This document shows positions 1 through 7,841 of a DNA stretch of 17,301 nucleotides, piece after piece. Source of the DNA: Microcaldota archaeon (GTDB taxonomy: Archaea > Micrarchaeota > Micrarchaeia > Micrarchaeales > Micrarchaeaceae); NCBI GenBank assembly GCA_021812105.1, contig JAKAOQ010000009.1, forward strand, positions 1 through 17,301. The letters are read 5' to 3'. The notes beneath the pieces were generated by a model. That model made no database searches. It saw only the letters and a program-made list of their open reading frames with translations, and had not been told where the DNA came from. Every line of letters begins with the position of its first letter. Position 1 is the first letter of the stretch. Position numbers and translations under genes: made by a program.

Positions 1-96
1 GAGGAGAAGCCCGCGGAGCAGAAGGAGCAAAAGGAACAGAAGGAGCAGAAGGAGCAGAAGAAACCAGCGGCTCAGGGGCCGGAGAATAAAGCGTGA
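1..96 (+). CDS. C-terminal tail of a truncated gene, possibly ribosomal protein L7Ae
   Basis: Only the last 31 codons are in the window, read in frame 1 to a TGA at 94-96. They encode a highly charged tail with five Glu-Gln-Lys units followed by a Pro/Ala/Gln-rich end. Nothing in this tail identifies the protein. In many archaea the gene directly upstream of S28e and L24e is ribosomal protein L7Ae, so that is the best contextual guess. The tail would then be a lineage-specific extension, because L7Ae normally ends without one. The stop lies 14 bases before the preferred S28e ATG, and overlaps an alternative GTG start of S28e (GTGA), so co-transcription is likely. The reading frame is secure; the identity is weak. 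Confidence 0.55.
   Translation, partial: EEKPAEQKEQKEQKEQKEQKKPAAQGPENKA
16..60 (+). repeat. Five 9-base units encoding Glu-Gln-Lys
   Basis: Five in-frame 9-base units (GAGCAGAAG with a few third-position changes) encode five consecutive Glu-Gln-Lys triplets in the tail of the truncated first gene. This is a coding microsatellite. The copy number is a plausible site of length variation between strains. Confidence 0.7.
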
Positions 97-110
97 AACA
101 GGTATTTGAA

Positions 111-416
111 ATGCCAGACGTCCCGGAAAAGCAGGAACCACAGGGTGCGCAAACGCAGCAGCCCGCGGCAGCGCAAAGCCCTCAGGCACAATCCCCGCAG
201 AATGTTTTCCACGGTATACCAGCCGAAATAGTCGAAGTCGAAAAGCGCGGCAAGACCGGGATGTACGGCGAGATCTACATAGTTATGTGCAGGGTTCTAG
301 AAGGCAGGGACAAGGGAAGAATAATAAAAAGGAACATACTCGGCCCGGTCAGGATAGGCGACATAGTCAGGCTGACCGATACAAGCAGGGAAGCGAGGCA
401 GATATCGGTGAAGTGA
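111..416 (+). CDS. rps28e: 30S ribosomal protein S28e with an N-terminal extension
   Basis: S28e is a small OB-fold protein of the archaeal and eukaryotic small ribosomal subunit, near the mRNA exit region. The last ~65 residues match the family well: an AEIVEV start, a basic GKTGMYGE turn, a VLEGRDKGR segment, then NILGPVRIGDIV and a RLTDTSREAR end. About 30 residues rich in Gln, Pro and Ala precede this core; ordinary archaeal S28e is about 70 residues without them. The ATG at 111 is preferred because an AGGT motif lies 7 bases upstream. A GTG at 93 is also possible: it overlaps the preceding stop and would add six residues (107 in all). L24e follows 24 bases downstream, which is the usual archaeal order. 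Confidence 0.93.
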   Translation: MPDVPEKQEPQGAQTQQPAAAQSPQAQSPQNVFHGIPAEIVEVEKRGKTGMYGEIYIVMCRVLEGRDKGRIIKRNILGPVRIGDIVRLTDTSREARQISVK

Positions 417-440
417 GCCCAAAGGGCTAGCGGTGAACAC

Positions 441-593
441 ATGAAGTGCGCTTATTGTTCGAAAGAGATAGGCAAGGGCACCGGCCTGATGTTCGTGCAC
501 AGGTCTGGCAAGATCAGCTACTACTGCAGCAACCGATGCTACAAATTCGATTTCGTTTATCACAGGAAGCTGAAGAAGCAGACTGAAAAGTGA
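441..593 (+). CDS. rpl24e: 50S ribosomal protein L24e
   Basis: This 50-residue protein is the zinc-ribbon large-subunit protein L24e. Cys3 and Cys6 form a CxxC knuckle, and Cys29 and Cys33 form the second CxxxC knuckle in the YYCSNRC segment. A basic C-terminal helix (residues 35-50) follows. The conserved MKCAYC start, the GTGLMFVHRSGK segment and the YCSNRC motif are family hallmarks. It lies 24 bases after S28e with a GGTGA motif at 432-436, so the two are probably translated from one transcript. Archaeal genomes often place ndk and infB next; here the next gene is ftsZ on the other strand, only 15 bases away stop to stop. Confidence 0.96.
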   Translation: MKCAYCSKEIGKGTGLMFVHRSGKISYYCSNRCYKFDFVYHRKLKKQTEK

Positions 594-608
594 CGTAGGC
601 TTGGGCTA

Positions 609-1727
609 CTAGGCTACGCGCCTGGCCACTTTCTGTCCGTGCTCAGCCTTGTCCTCTTCAAATACCTCATCCAGGTCCAGCTCCTCCATGTTTCTTATGC
701 TTTTGTTTATTCCGTCCTCGCTGTACTCCGGAAATTCGACCCCGCTTACAACTATCATGACCCTTACGGTGTCTTTTTTCATTTCGCTGTCTATCCTGGC
801 TCCCCATTTGAGCAGGGCACTCGGATCTATCCTCCCTGAAACCTCCTGAAATACCTTCTCAGCCTCCCTGAGAGTCAGCCCCTCACCGCCTACTATATTC
901 ACCAACGCCTTCTTCGCCGTAGAAAGTTCAGCGTCAAGCATCGGGCTCTTTATCGCGCTCTCCAGCGCGTTGAGCGCCCTCATCCCGTTTCCATCCGGAG
1001 CCACGCTCTCGCCCGAGCCTATGACCGCGTATCCCGAGTCCCTGAGGACAGCACGAAGGTCGGCAAAGTCTATGTTTACCAGGCCCGGCTTCGTGGTCAT
1101 TTCAACTATGCCCTTGGTGGCGCCGGCGAGCACCTCGTCAGAAACCCTGAACGCCATGTTGAGCGGAAGGTCGGGCGCTATGGAAAGCAGCTTGTCGTTT
1201 GGTATGACTATAGTTGTGTCCGTTACTTTCTTCAGCTTGGCGAGCCCTTCCAGGGCGTTCCTCATTCTCGTCTTCCCCTCGCTCGAGAACGGCAGCGTAA
1301 CTACGCTTATGGTAAGCGCGCCTGCCTCGTGCGCCTCGTGCGCTATCGTAGCTATAGAGCCGGTACCCGTACCTCCTCCAAGGCCGCACGTTACCAGGAC
1401 AAGGTTGGCGTCTCCTATCATGTGCCTTATCTCATCCTTGCTTTCTATCGCCGCTTCCTCGCCAACCTTTATATCGCTTCCAGCTCCCAAGCCTCTTGTA
1501 AGCTTCTTACCTATGAGCAGCTTCCTCTCCGCCCTGGTCTTGACAAGGTGTGCAGCGTCTGTGTTCATCGCGAGAAGCATGGCACCCTCCACGCCCACGC
1601 TGCTTAGCCTGGTTATGGTGTTGCTTCCGCTTCCACCGGTGCCTATTACGTATATCTTCGGCTTGGCGCTTTCTATAAATCGCAGTATCTCTTCATCATC
1701 TGGGCTAAGGGCCTGGTTCTCAACCAT
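609..1727 (-). CDS. ftsZ: Cell division protein FtsZ
   Basis: FtsZ is a tubulin-like GTPase that polymerises into the cytokinetic ring. The 372-residue product has the N-terminal nucleotide-binding GTGGSGSNT segment (29-37), the tubulin signature GGGTGTG at 117-123, and the T7 catalytic loop NIDFAD at 218-223 with Asp220 and Asp223, which complete the GTPase site of the next subunit. The C-terminal domain is intact, and an acidic then basic tail ends the protein. The first ~20 residues form a short acidic lead, as in archaeal FtsZ1-type proteins. The gene stands alone, convergent with L24e and divergent from the deoxyhypusine synthase gene. It is not next to secE/nusG as in many Euryarchaeota. 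A TATA-like element lies at 1762-1772. Confidence 0.97.
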   Translation of the reverse strand: MVENQALSPDDEEILRFIESAKPKIYVIGTGGSGSNTITRLSSVGVEGAMLLAMNTDAAHLVKTRAERKLLIGKKLTRGLGAGSDIKVGEEAAIESKDEIRHMIGDANLVLVTCGLGGGTGTGSIATIAHEAHEAGALTISVVTLPFSSEGKTRMRNALEGLAKLKKVTDTTIVIPNDKLLSIAPDLPLNMAFRVSDEVLAGATKGIVEMTTKPGLVNIDFADLRAVLRDSGYAVIGSGESVAPDGNGMRALNALESAIKSPMLDAELSTAKKALVNIVGGEGLTLREAEKVFQEVSGRIDPSALLKWGARIDSEMKKDTVRVMIVVSGVEFPEYSEDGINKSIRNMEELDLDEVFEEDKAEHGQKVARRVA

Positions 1728-1761
1728 TGAATCACTAGTCGCAAATTAAGATGATGCAGCA

Positions 1762-1772
1762 AAAATTAAAAG
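1762..1772 (-). promoter_or_regulatory. TATA box for ftsZ
   Basis: On the minus strand this reads GCTTTTAATTTTT, an archaeal TATA-like element centred about 40 bases before the ftsZ ATG. Transcription starting ~25 bases downstream would give a leader of about 13 bases. A GGGTG/CACCC inverted repeat (1778-1782 and 1792-1796) lies just upstream and could be an operator or chance. Confidence 0.4.
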
Positions 1773-1841
1773 CTTAAGGGTGGGAGGATGTCACCCCAAA
1801 AAACTCGCGACGCTCCAATCGTCTGCGATAACGAACGGCTC

Positions 1842-1850
1842 TTATATAAA
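1842..1850 (+). promoter_or_regulatory. TATA box for deoxyhypusine synthase
   Basis: TTATATAAA is a near-consensus archaeal TATA box. A start of transcription about 25 bases downstream falls near 1872, leaving a leader of about 10 bases before the ATG at 1883. This argues against the in-frame TTG at 1868, which would lie upstream of the transcript. Confidence 0.65.
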
Positions 1851-1882
1851 TTCTCACATGCAATAATTTGTGTGGTCTTTTT

Positions 1883-2848
1883 ATGTCCGGAAAAGATAGC
1901 AGCACGGGTAGAACCTCTCCTCTTGGAAAGCCAATAAAAGACGTGAGGCTGAGGGCATCAATGAAAGTCTCAGATCTGATAAAAGAGATGGAAGGAATCG
2001 GCGGATTCTCGGCGCAGCACATGGTAGACGGAATACGTATACTGGAAGAGATGTTCGCAGACAAATCCGCATACAAGTTCCTCTCGTTTCCTGCCGACAT
2101 AATAGCTACCGGGATCAGGGGCGTGATAGCCGACTCGGTCAAGCACTTCAACGCCATAATAACCACAGGCGGCACGCTCGACCACGACATAGCCAGGGCG
2201 TACGGCGGCGTTTACAGCAAGGGATCGTTCTACGCGGACGATTCCGAGCTTCACAAGGCGGGAGTCTACAGGCTCGGCAACGTGTTCATAGAGAAGGACG
2301 AATACGGGCTCAAGCTGGAGAAGAGCTTCAACACGATAATGGAAGACATATACTCTTCCAAGGACTACAAGAAGGAGTACAGCGCAAGCGAACTGATATA
2401 CGAATTTGGGAAGAGAATGAAGGACGAAGGCTCTATAGTAAGGCAGGCCTACCTCCACAACGTGAAGATATACGACCCAGGGATACTCGATGGTGCGTTC
2501 GGAACGCAGCTCAGCATCTTTGCGCAGGACCACGATTTCAAGCTAAACCTGATAAAGGACGAGCTGGAGCTAAGCAACACAATATTCGACAACAAGGTGA
2601 CGGGTGCGCTCATGGTTGGCGGGGGAATAAGCAAGCACCACGTTATCTGGTGGAACCAGTTCAAGGGCGGCCTCGACTACGCGGTATACATCACTACCGC
2701 AACCCAGTTCGACGGCAGCCTGTCGGGAGCAAGGCTTTCCGAAGCCGTATCTTGGGGCAAGATAAAGGAGAAGGCGAAGTACACAACGATAGACGGCGAC
2801 GCCACAATAGTGCTCCCAATAATGTTCTCGGCCCTGGACATTTTCTGA
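1883..2848 (+). CDS. dys: Deoxyhypusine synthase
   Basis: This enzyme transfers the aminobutyl group of spermidine, in an NAD-dependent reaction, to a lysine of initiation factor aIF5A, the first step toward hypusine. The 321-residue product matches the family along its length: GFSAQHMVDG near 41-50, AIITTGGTLDHDIAR (91-105) at the NAD site, and the C-terminal VSWGKIKEKA segment with Lys293 as the lysine that forms the covalent enzyme-substrate intermediate. The closing DGDATIVLP is also typical. The ATG at 1883 is chosen because the upstream TATA box places the transcript start near 1872. It is monocistronic and divergent from ftsZ. Its presence implies spermidine and hypusinated or deoxyhypusinated aIF5A in this organism. 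Confidence 0.96.
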   Translation: MSGKDSSTGRTSPLGKPIKDVRLRASMKVSDLIKEMEGIGGFSAQHMVDGIRILEEMFADKSAYKFLSFPADIIATGIRGVIADSVKHFNAIITTGGTLDHDIARAYGGVYSKGSFYADDSELHKAGVYRLGNVFIEKDEYGLKLEKSFNTIMEDIYSSKDYKKEYSASELIYEFGKRMKDEGSIVRQAYLHNVKIYDPGILDGAFGTQLSIFAQDHDFKLNLIKDELELSNTIFDNKVTGALMVGGGISKHHVIWWNQFKGGLDYAVYITTATQFDGSLSGARLSEAVSWGKIKEKAKYTTIDGDATIVLPIMFSALDIF

Positions 2849-2869
2849 AGCGCGCGAAAACCGTACCTG

Positions 2870-3565
2870 CTAAAGCTGTCTGTCCGCCCACCATTTTACT
2901 ATATCGTCGCCTTCAAGAAACGGGTAGTTGTGAGTTTTTGCGTATCTCTTTGCATCAGCGTACTTCAAAGAGCGCCCGTCATCACCAAGCATTTCGACTA
3001 TGGTAGCCGAGGGGGTCAGGCCGCTCAGGAGCATCAGGGATGTGGAAAGCTCGGTATGTCCCTTCCTCTCCGTTACCAGCCCCTTTCTTGCTATGAGGAG
3101 GTGCACGTGGCCCGGTGATCTAAAAGACCTCCCAAACTCCTTCCTCGCTTTGGTCGACTCTAACCTGTCCGCCCTGTGCAGCAGTTTGGCGAATTCTCTT
3201 ATCGTAAGGGCCCTGTCCCTGTCCGGTATCCCTGTGAAAGTCTCTCTGTGGTTTATCGTAATTGAGAATGCGGATTTCTCGTCGTAGGGTATGTCGTTTG
3301 GCTGCAGATATCTGAATACGCTATAGCTGCTCCTGTTTAACATGTTTACAATATAATCAATCCCGAGTTTCATCGCAGCGCCATAAGTAAGCGTGGTACA
3401 CACCAGACCACCACCATCCTTTCTCATCGTTCTTACTATTCTCGGGTTTACGAATTGCGAAGGCACGACTATGTCGGTCTCATTCTCTCTGCCTGAACTG
3501 TCAAAAATCAGGGTAGGGACTCCTTTCCTCACGCTCCTTATGACACTGTCCAAATCCGTGCGCAT
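2870..3565 (-). CDS. ribB: 3,4-dihydroxy-2-butanone 4-phosphate synthase
   Basis: RibB converts ribulose 5-phosphate to 3,4-dihydroxy-2-butanone 4-phosphate and formate, supplying the four-carbon unit of riboflavin. The 231-residue product shows the acidic metal and catalytic loop RENETD (26-31), the TGIPDRDRALTI segment (111-122), the PGHVH motif with His153, and the GHTE motif at 169-172. It is a stand-alone enzyme; no GTP cyclohydrolase II domain is fused. An upstream in-frame TTG at 3583 would add six residues, but the TATA-like element at 3590-3598 puts the transcript start near 3568, so the ATG at 3565 with almost no leader is preferred. No other riboflavin gene is nearby. The nuclease gene upstream is on the same strand, 106 bases away. 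Confidence 0.95.
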   Translation of the reverse strand: MRTDLDSVIRSVRKGVPTLIFDSSGRENETDIVVPSQFVNPRIVRTMRKDGGGLVCTTLTYGAAMKLGIDYIVNMLNRSSYSVFRYLQPNDIPYDEKSAFSITINHRETFTGIPDRDRALTIREFAKLLHRADRLESTKARKEFGRSFRSPGHVHLLIARKGLVTERKGHTELSTSLMLLSGLTPSATIVEMLGDDGRSLKYADAKRYAKTHNYPFLEGDDIVKWWADRQL

Positions 3566-3589
3566 GATATCTTTACAATGCAAAGCCTC

Positions 3590-3598
3590 AAAATAAAG
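3590..3598 (-). promoter_or_regulatory. TATA box for ribB
   Basis: On the minus strand CTTTATTT lies about 29 bases before the ATG at 3565, predicting a nearly leaderless transcript. The 106-base gap to the upstream nuclease gene also holds a GCACGG...CCGTGTGC imperfect hairpin (3632-3654) and A/T runs, so ribB probably has its own promoter. Confidence 0.45.
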
Positions 3599-3671
3599 TT
3601 TTTGCCATAAAAATTTGCCACGCTCCTACAAGCACGGCCAAGAAAACCGTGTGCAATCAATAATCAGGTTT

Positions 3672-4925
3672 CTAGTCAAGTTCTATACTGTCTCCAAGCC
3701 TGGGCGCGTACGTATTGAAGCCCTCTCCTCCAAGCTTTTCCGCAAGAAGTTTCGTGTTCTCTTCGCTGCCGTGCATGCATATTACCGTGTTTGGGGCGCT
3801 CTCCCTGACATACCTGTACAGGTCGCTCATACCCGCGTGGGCGGAGAAGTCATAGAGTTCAACTGGGTTCTCTATCTTCCTGTTATTGCCTTTTATGCTT
3901 ATCGTACCCGACCTAAGAAGCCTGTACCCGTTGGTCTCTTCTATCTGGTATCCCGTAAGGAATATCTTCGAAGCCTTGTTTATCTTAGTTATGTAGTCAA
4001 GGACAGGCCCCCCGTTAAGCATACCCGCGGTTGTGACTATGATCGATGGCTCAGAGAGCGCCAGTTCCCTCTCGTTTCTGTCGGCGACCATAGACGCCTT
4101 CTGGAGCGCCTTCTCTAGTACTTCAGGATTCGAAATAAAGTCCGGGTATCTGCGCACTATCTGTGTTGCCTTCTTTACCATTCCGTCAACATACACGTTA
4201 TCAGCAAGTCCGTTTTCATAAAGCATAGCAAGTATCTCCTGCCCCCTTCCAACCGCAAATACTGGGAGCAGGGCGCTGCCGCCGCCCTGCAGCGTAGCCT
4301 TTATGTCGTCAGTGAACTTCCTGACAAGCGCCTTCCTGTCTGGGTGGTCCTTGTACGCGTAGGTTGATTCAATTATAAGGACATCGCTTTTTACTATCTC
4401 TGCGCCTTTGTGCAGACTCTGCGCCTGCAGCTTGAAGTCCCCTGTATAAACAATCCTCCTGTTGTCCTTTGCCCTATCCCTCTCCAGGAGTATTATAGAG
4501 CTGCCTGATATGTGGCCCGCGTCGTGGAATTCGACGTTATAGTCTTCAAAAGGCATCTCAGCTCCGTACTCGACACTGGTGTAATGCTTGACAAAATTGT
4601 TCAGCTGCCTCCTGTGGAATTTCTCTGGTTTGTGCTCGTTTCTCGCTATCTTCATCGAATCGTTTAGAAGCAGCTCGGATAGCTCTAAAGTAGGAGCGGT
4701 TCCGAATGAGGGAGCTAGCGCACCGTTGTACAGATACGGAGCCATGCCGCTATGGTCCAGGTGCGCGTGGCTAAGCAGAAACGCATCTACCCTGCCGGCC
4801 TCCATAGGGTACGCGGTCTTGTGGTCAAGCTTTACCCCGTAATCGAATAGGAATCTCTTTGAGTCCGAGAGCAGGACCCCTGACCTTCCAACTTCCTGGG
4901 CGCCTCCTAAGAATTTCAATATCAT
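3672..4925 (-). CDS. Beta-CASP metallo-beta-lactamase ribonuclease (aCPSF2 type)
   Basis: This 417-residue protein belongs to the archaeal CPSF/RNase J superfamily of zinc-dependent RNA-processing and decay enzymes. The metal site is intact: HAHLDH at 53-58 (motif 2), His138 in DAGH (motif 3) and Asp163 in TGDF (motif 4). The beta-CASP motifs are present: Glu186 in ESTY (A), His363 in SAHAG (B) and His385 in CMHGSEEN (C). No N-terminal KH domains precede the nuclease core, so it is aCPSF2-like and not the longer aCPSF1 that terminates transcription. A bacterial-type RNase J is a less likely label. Its ATG is 109 bases from the divergent gene at 5035. Endo- or 5'-3' exonuclease polarity cannot be read from sequence. 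Confidence 0.92.
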   Translation of the reverse strand: MILKFLGGAQEVGRSGVLLSDSKRFLFDYGVKLDHKTAYPMEAGRVDAFLLSHAHLDHSGMAPYLYNGALAPSFGTAPTLELSELLLNDSMKIARNEHKPEKFHRRQLNNFVKHYTSVEYGAEMPFEDYNVEFHDAGHISGSSIILLERDRAKDNRRIVYTGDFKLQAQSLHKGAEIVKSDVLIIESTYAYKDHPDRKALVRKFTDDIKATLQGGGSALLPVFAVGRGQEILAMLYENGLADNVYVDGMVKKATQIVRRYPDFISNPEVLEKALQKASMVADRNERELALSEPSIIVTTAGMLNGGPVLDYITKINKASKIFLTGYQIEETNGYRLLRSGTISIKGNNRKIENPVELYDFSAHAGMSDLYRYVRESAPNTVICMHGSEENTKLLAEKLGGEGFNTYAPRLGDSIELD

Positions 4926-4998
4926 TCAATCGTTGCAATAGGAACAGATAAGTTAGTACGTAATTTACTAAACTATCAGAACAAGAAAAGAATTGAAA

Positions 4999-5008
4999 AT
5001 ATTTAAAT
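4999..5008 (+). promoter_or_regulatory. TATA box for the 5035-9167 operon
   Basis: ATATTTAAAT is a good archaeal TATA element. Its centre is about 31 bases before the ATG at 5035, predicting a short leader of roughly 5 bases. No other convincing TATA box appears in the small gaps of the following four genes, so this is the likely promoter for all of them. Confidence 0.6.
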
Positions 5009-5034
5009 CTTAGCACTTATAGGTATGTGATTGC

Positions 5035-5778
5035 ATGTCCGACGAGATAAACTTTGTTGACATAATGGCCCTCTCGAAAATCGGACCGGATACCGTAGTA
5101 GAGAAGTTCGGCGGAATGATCAATTCCTCTTTCTTCGATGCTTCAAATATACTCGGCGCCCTAAAGATAAAGGGACTGATCGACTTCACAACGTCATTTC
5201 CTGGGCAGAGCGCCATAACCGTAACGGAGCTCGGCAAACAGACCATGAACGATGCGAACGGAAAATCCAACGAACCGTTCGACACGCTTGATTTTACCCT
5301 GCTTACACAACTTTCGGCCGGGAAGCGTTCCCTGACAGACCTCAGCGGAGCCGTGAACATACGGCCGAAGGACATGGCCATGCACCTTTACAAGCTCATG
5401 CAGCTTCAGTACCTGACGTCAACTTTCAGGAACGGGGTGCTCGACATCGCGCTGACCGAGAAAGGGTTCCTCCAGGTAAAGGCCGGAATGCCAAAACCGC
5501 AACCTACACCGCAAGCTTCGGCTGCGGTCCAGGTGCAGCCAGGCCAGGCACAGGGCGAACCAGCGTTTGCGCCAGAGCCACAACCAATGGCAGCGCAGCA
5601 ACCCGCGATCAACCAGACTCCGCCGGAGCAGAACCAGCCGCAGAAGCCGGTCAACGAGGTCGAGAAACTTATATCAGAATCGAGACTCAAGAAAGCCAAA
5701 AAGAACACGATCATAATCGTTATAATAGTACTGATTATCATACTGCTTGCAGTGCTGTTCAAGTACAAGATTTTGTGA
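5035..5778 (+). CDS. Tail-anchored membrane protein with two winged-helix-like domains
   Basis: No named family is recognised for this 247-residue protein. Residues 1-75 resemble a winged-helix fold: predicted helices, then an IKGLID segment and a TVTELGK wing end. Residues 80-150 look like a second one, with LTDLSGAVNIRPKDM as a helix-turn-helix and LTEKGF as the wing end. Residues 152-208 are a disordered Pro/Gln/Ala linker. Residues 224-242 are a single hydrophobic helix almost purely Ile/Leu/Val, flanked by RLKKAKK and KYK, four residues from the end. That is a C-terminal tail anchor with the N-terminus in the cytoplasm. It is first in a likely operon with acyl-CoA synthetase genes 31 bases downstream. 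A membrane-tethered transcription regulator is inferred; an inactive winged-helix scaffold is the alternative. Confidence 0.85.
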   Translation: MSDEINFVDIMALSKIGPDTVVEKFGGMINSSFFDASNILGALKIKGLIDFTTSFPGQSAITVTELGKQTMNDANGKSNEPFDTLDFTLLTQLSAGKRSLTDLSGAVNIRPKDMAMHLYKLMQLQYLTSTFRNGVLDIALTEKGFLQVKAGMPKPQPTPQASAAVQVQPGQAQGEPAFAPEPQPMAAQQPAINQTPPEQNQPQKPVNEVEKLISESRLKKAKKNTIIIVIIVLIIILLAVLFKYKIL

Positions 5779-5809
5779 ACAGTGTTTAAGTGGAAAGTTC
5801 GATGGTGGA

Positions 5810-6433
5810 ATGAGTCAGTTGATGGACTTCATGCGTGCGCAGGAGCTGCTGAGAAAGTACGGGATAAACAGCGCCAGGAGCTCTTACGTGAAAAGCGCGT
5901 CCGAAGCGGTGCGCTTTTCGGGCGGCAAGCCTATCGTTATGAAAGTCCTGTCTCAGAAAGCACTGCACAAGTCCAAGAGCGGACTTGTGAAGCTCAAGAT
6001 CTACACGGAAAAAGACATAAGCTCGGCTTTCTCTTACCTGAGTTCAAGGGCGCGCGCTCTGAATCTCGGAAACTACAAGATTATAGCGCAGGAGATGGTG
6101 GAAAGTGGTACCGAGATAATAATAGGCGGAAATGTGGACCAGCAGTTCGGGAAGATGATTCTGCTCGGACTCGGCGGGGTATACGTGGAGATCTTCAAGG
6201 ATGTGGCCCTTAGGGTATGCCCTATAAGCAGATACGACGCCAGATCGATGATACAACAATTGAAGTCTTCCGGAATAATAGCGCCAGACGTGCGAAGGGA
6301 GAGGATGGTGGAATCGGTACTGTTGAAGGTATCAAGGATGCTTGTTGAGAACGACATTTCGGAACTCGACCTAAATCCGATAATACTTACAGGGAACGGT
6401 TATACTGCCGTAGACCTTAGGATTATGAAGTGA
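5810..6433 (+). CDS. acdB: ADP-forming acetyl/acyl-CoA synthetase, beta subunit
   Basis: This ATP-grasp subunit works with the alpha subunit to convert acyl-CoA, ADP and phosphate into acid, CoA and ATP, the main substrate-level phosphorylation step of acetate-forming archaea. With the ATG at 5810 it has 207 residues. The PIVMKVLS strand (41-48) leads to ALHKSKSG, where His53 matches the beta-subunit histidine that accepts phosphate in studied enzymes. IIAQEMV (91-97), GKMILLGLGG (114-123) and the metal-binding DLNPII segment (187-192) complete the ATP-grasp fold. GGTGG at 5804-5808 is very close to 5810, so the ATG at 5822 may be used instead. Its stop directly abuts the alpha-subunit start. 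Confidence 0.93.
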   Translation: MSQLMDFMRAQELLRKYGINSARSSYVKSASEAVRFSGGKPIVMKVLSQKALHKSKSGLVKLKIYTEKDISSAFSYLSSRARALNLGNYKIIAQEMVESGTEIIIGGNVDQQFGKMILLGLGGVYVEIFKDVALRVCPISRYDARSMIQQLKSSGIIAPDVRRERMVESVLLKVSRMLVENDISELDLNPIILTGNGYTAVDLRIMK

Positions 6434-7831
6434 ATGGTTATGAAGAGAGATTATGCGGACCTGCGGTACATAATGAATCCAAGGAGCGTGGCAATAATAG
6501 GCGCATCTCCGAATCCGGACAAGGTGGGTCACGTAATACTGCAGAACTATTTTGACGTAGGCTACTCAGGAAAGTTGTTTCCCGTTAACAACGCCTACGA
6601 AGGGAAGATACTGGGTCTGCAGACCTACAAGAGCGTGCTGGACATAAAGAGGAGCATAGACCTTGCCATAATAGCGATACCTGCTGAACACGTCTCAGAG
6701 GTTTTGGAGGAGTGCGGAAGGGCCCACGTAAAGGGCGTCATCATAATCAGCAGCGGTTTCGCAGAGGTGGGGGAGGTAAAGAGGCAGGAAGAGATAACGA
6801 GAATAGCGGACAAGTACGGCATGCCCGTGATAGGGCCAAACTGCCTCGGCGTAATGGACATGAGGTCCAGGATAGACACGATGTACCTGCCCACGTTCAA
6901 GCTTGACAAGCCGAAGATAGGCAGCGTAAGCTTCGCTTCACAGAGCGGTGCGGTAGGCAGCCTGATACTCGACATAATATCCCACGAAGGCTTCGGTCTT
7001 TCAAAATTCATATCGTACGGAAACGCTGCCGACGTAGACGAGACCGACATACTGAACTATCTCGCGCACGACAAGGACACAAAGATAATAATATTCTACC
7101 TCGAGGGTGCGAAGAGGGGCAAGGAATTCATAGAGGTCGCTAAGAAGGCGACAAGGATCAAGCCCGTGATAATAATAAAAGGCGGCAGAACAGAGCAGGG
7201 AGCCTCAGCTGCGCATTCACACACCGCGGCTCTGGCCGGCAGCGCCGAGGCGTACGAAGCGGTTTTTAGGCAGTTCGGATTCGTCATAGCGAACGACCTG
7301 GACGAACTAATAGCGTACGCGAAGATATTCGACACGCAGCCGCTTACCACCGGTAACAGGATAGGAATGATAACCAACGGAGGAGGCATGGGCGTACTCG
7401 CTACAGACGCCCTGTACAAGAACGGTCTCAGACTCGCTGAGCTGTCGGAAGAGTCGAAGAAAACACTGCGAAAATCCATGCCACCCATAGTAAATATAAG
7501 GCTCCCCCTCGACATAGGCGGAGATGCTGATGACAAGAGGTTCGCTGCCGCTCTCGATGCGGTGAGCAACGATCCAAACGTAGACGCGCTTATGGTGATA
7601 ACACTGTTTCAGACTCCCGGAGCCGACTCGAGGGTCGCTTCGATGCTGATACATCGCAGCATGGAGGCGAAGAAACCCATAATAGTGGTGAGCCCGGGAG
7701 GCAGCTACGCCCAAGTCCATAACGACATGATGGAGAGTTCCGGCGTGCCTGTGTACGATTCGGAAGACCTCGCGGCCAAGTCGCTGAGGGCGCTGATAGG
7801 CTATTCGAAATACAGGGCTGGGAAGGTATGA
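6434..7831 (+). CDS. acdA: ADP-forming acetyl/acyl-CoA synthetase, alpha subunit
   Basis: The alpha subunit binds CoA and carries the phosphorylated histidine that relays phosphate between acyl-phosphate and the beta subunit. The 465-residue protein has the expected order: a CoA-binding Rossmann domain with SVAIIGASPNPDKVG (18-32), a GPNCLG segment (134-139), a FASQSGAVG phosphate-binding loop (167-175), and HSHTAALAG with His263 at the catalytic position. The third domain contains NGGGMGVLA. Length and domains fit the separate-subunit archaeal form, not the fused bacterial one. Translation begins at the base after the acdB stop (TGAATG), with a second ATG six bases on at 6440. Acyl specificity (acetate or branched/aryl acids) cannot be told from sequence. 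Confidence 0.95.
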   Translation: MVMKRDYADLRYIMNPRSVAIIGASPNPDKVGHVILQNYFDVGYSGKLFPVNNAYEGKILGLQTYKSVLDIKRSIDLAIIAIPAEHVSEVLEECGRAHVKGVIIISSGFAEVGEVKRQEEITRIADKYGMPVIGPNCLGVMDMRSRIDTMYLPTFKLDKPKIGSVSFASQSGAVGSLILDIISHEGFGLSKFISYGNAADVDETDILNYLAHDKDTKIIIFYLEGAKRGKEFIEVAKKATRIKPVIIIKGGRTEQGASAAHSHTAALAGSAEAYEAVFRQFGFVIANDLDELIAYAKIFDTQPLTTGNRIGMITNGGGMGVLATDALYKNGLRLAELSEESKKTLRKSMPPIVNIRLPLDIGGDADDKRFAAALDAVSNDPNVDALMVITLFQTPGADSRVASMLIHRSMEAKKPIIVVSPGGSYAQVHNDMMESSGVPVYDSEDLAAKSLRALIGYSKYRAGKV

Positions 7832-7841
7832 AGGTGTTTAT

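Noticed and set aside
16..60. Repeat array that might be a CRISPR or other functional repeat
   Set aside because: It is a 9-base in-frame coding repeat with no spacers; simple sequence in a protein tail.
970..1749. Long plus-strand reading frame opposite ftsZ
   Set aside because: It is the antisense of a well-supported FtsZ; its product is Ser/Pro/Leu-rich with no family character, as expected from the codon bias of the real strand.
1745..1800. Possible C/D box guide RNA between ftsZ and dys (ATGATG at 1751-1756)
   Set aside because: No matching D box (CTGA) at the right spacing and no guide-length complementarity was found; the stretch is better explained by promoters.
1868..1882. TTG start adding five residues to deoxyhypusine synthase
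   Set aside because: The TATA box at 1842-1850 places the transcript start near 1872, after the TTG.
3632..3654. Imperfect hairpin GCACGG/CCGTGTGC between the nuclease gene and ribB
   Set aside because: Short, bulged and not followed by a T-run on the minus strand at the right place; kept only as a remark under the ribB promoter.
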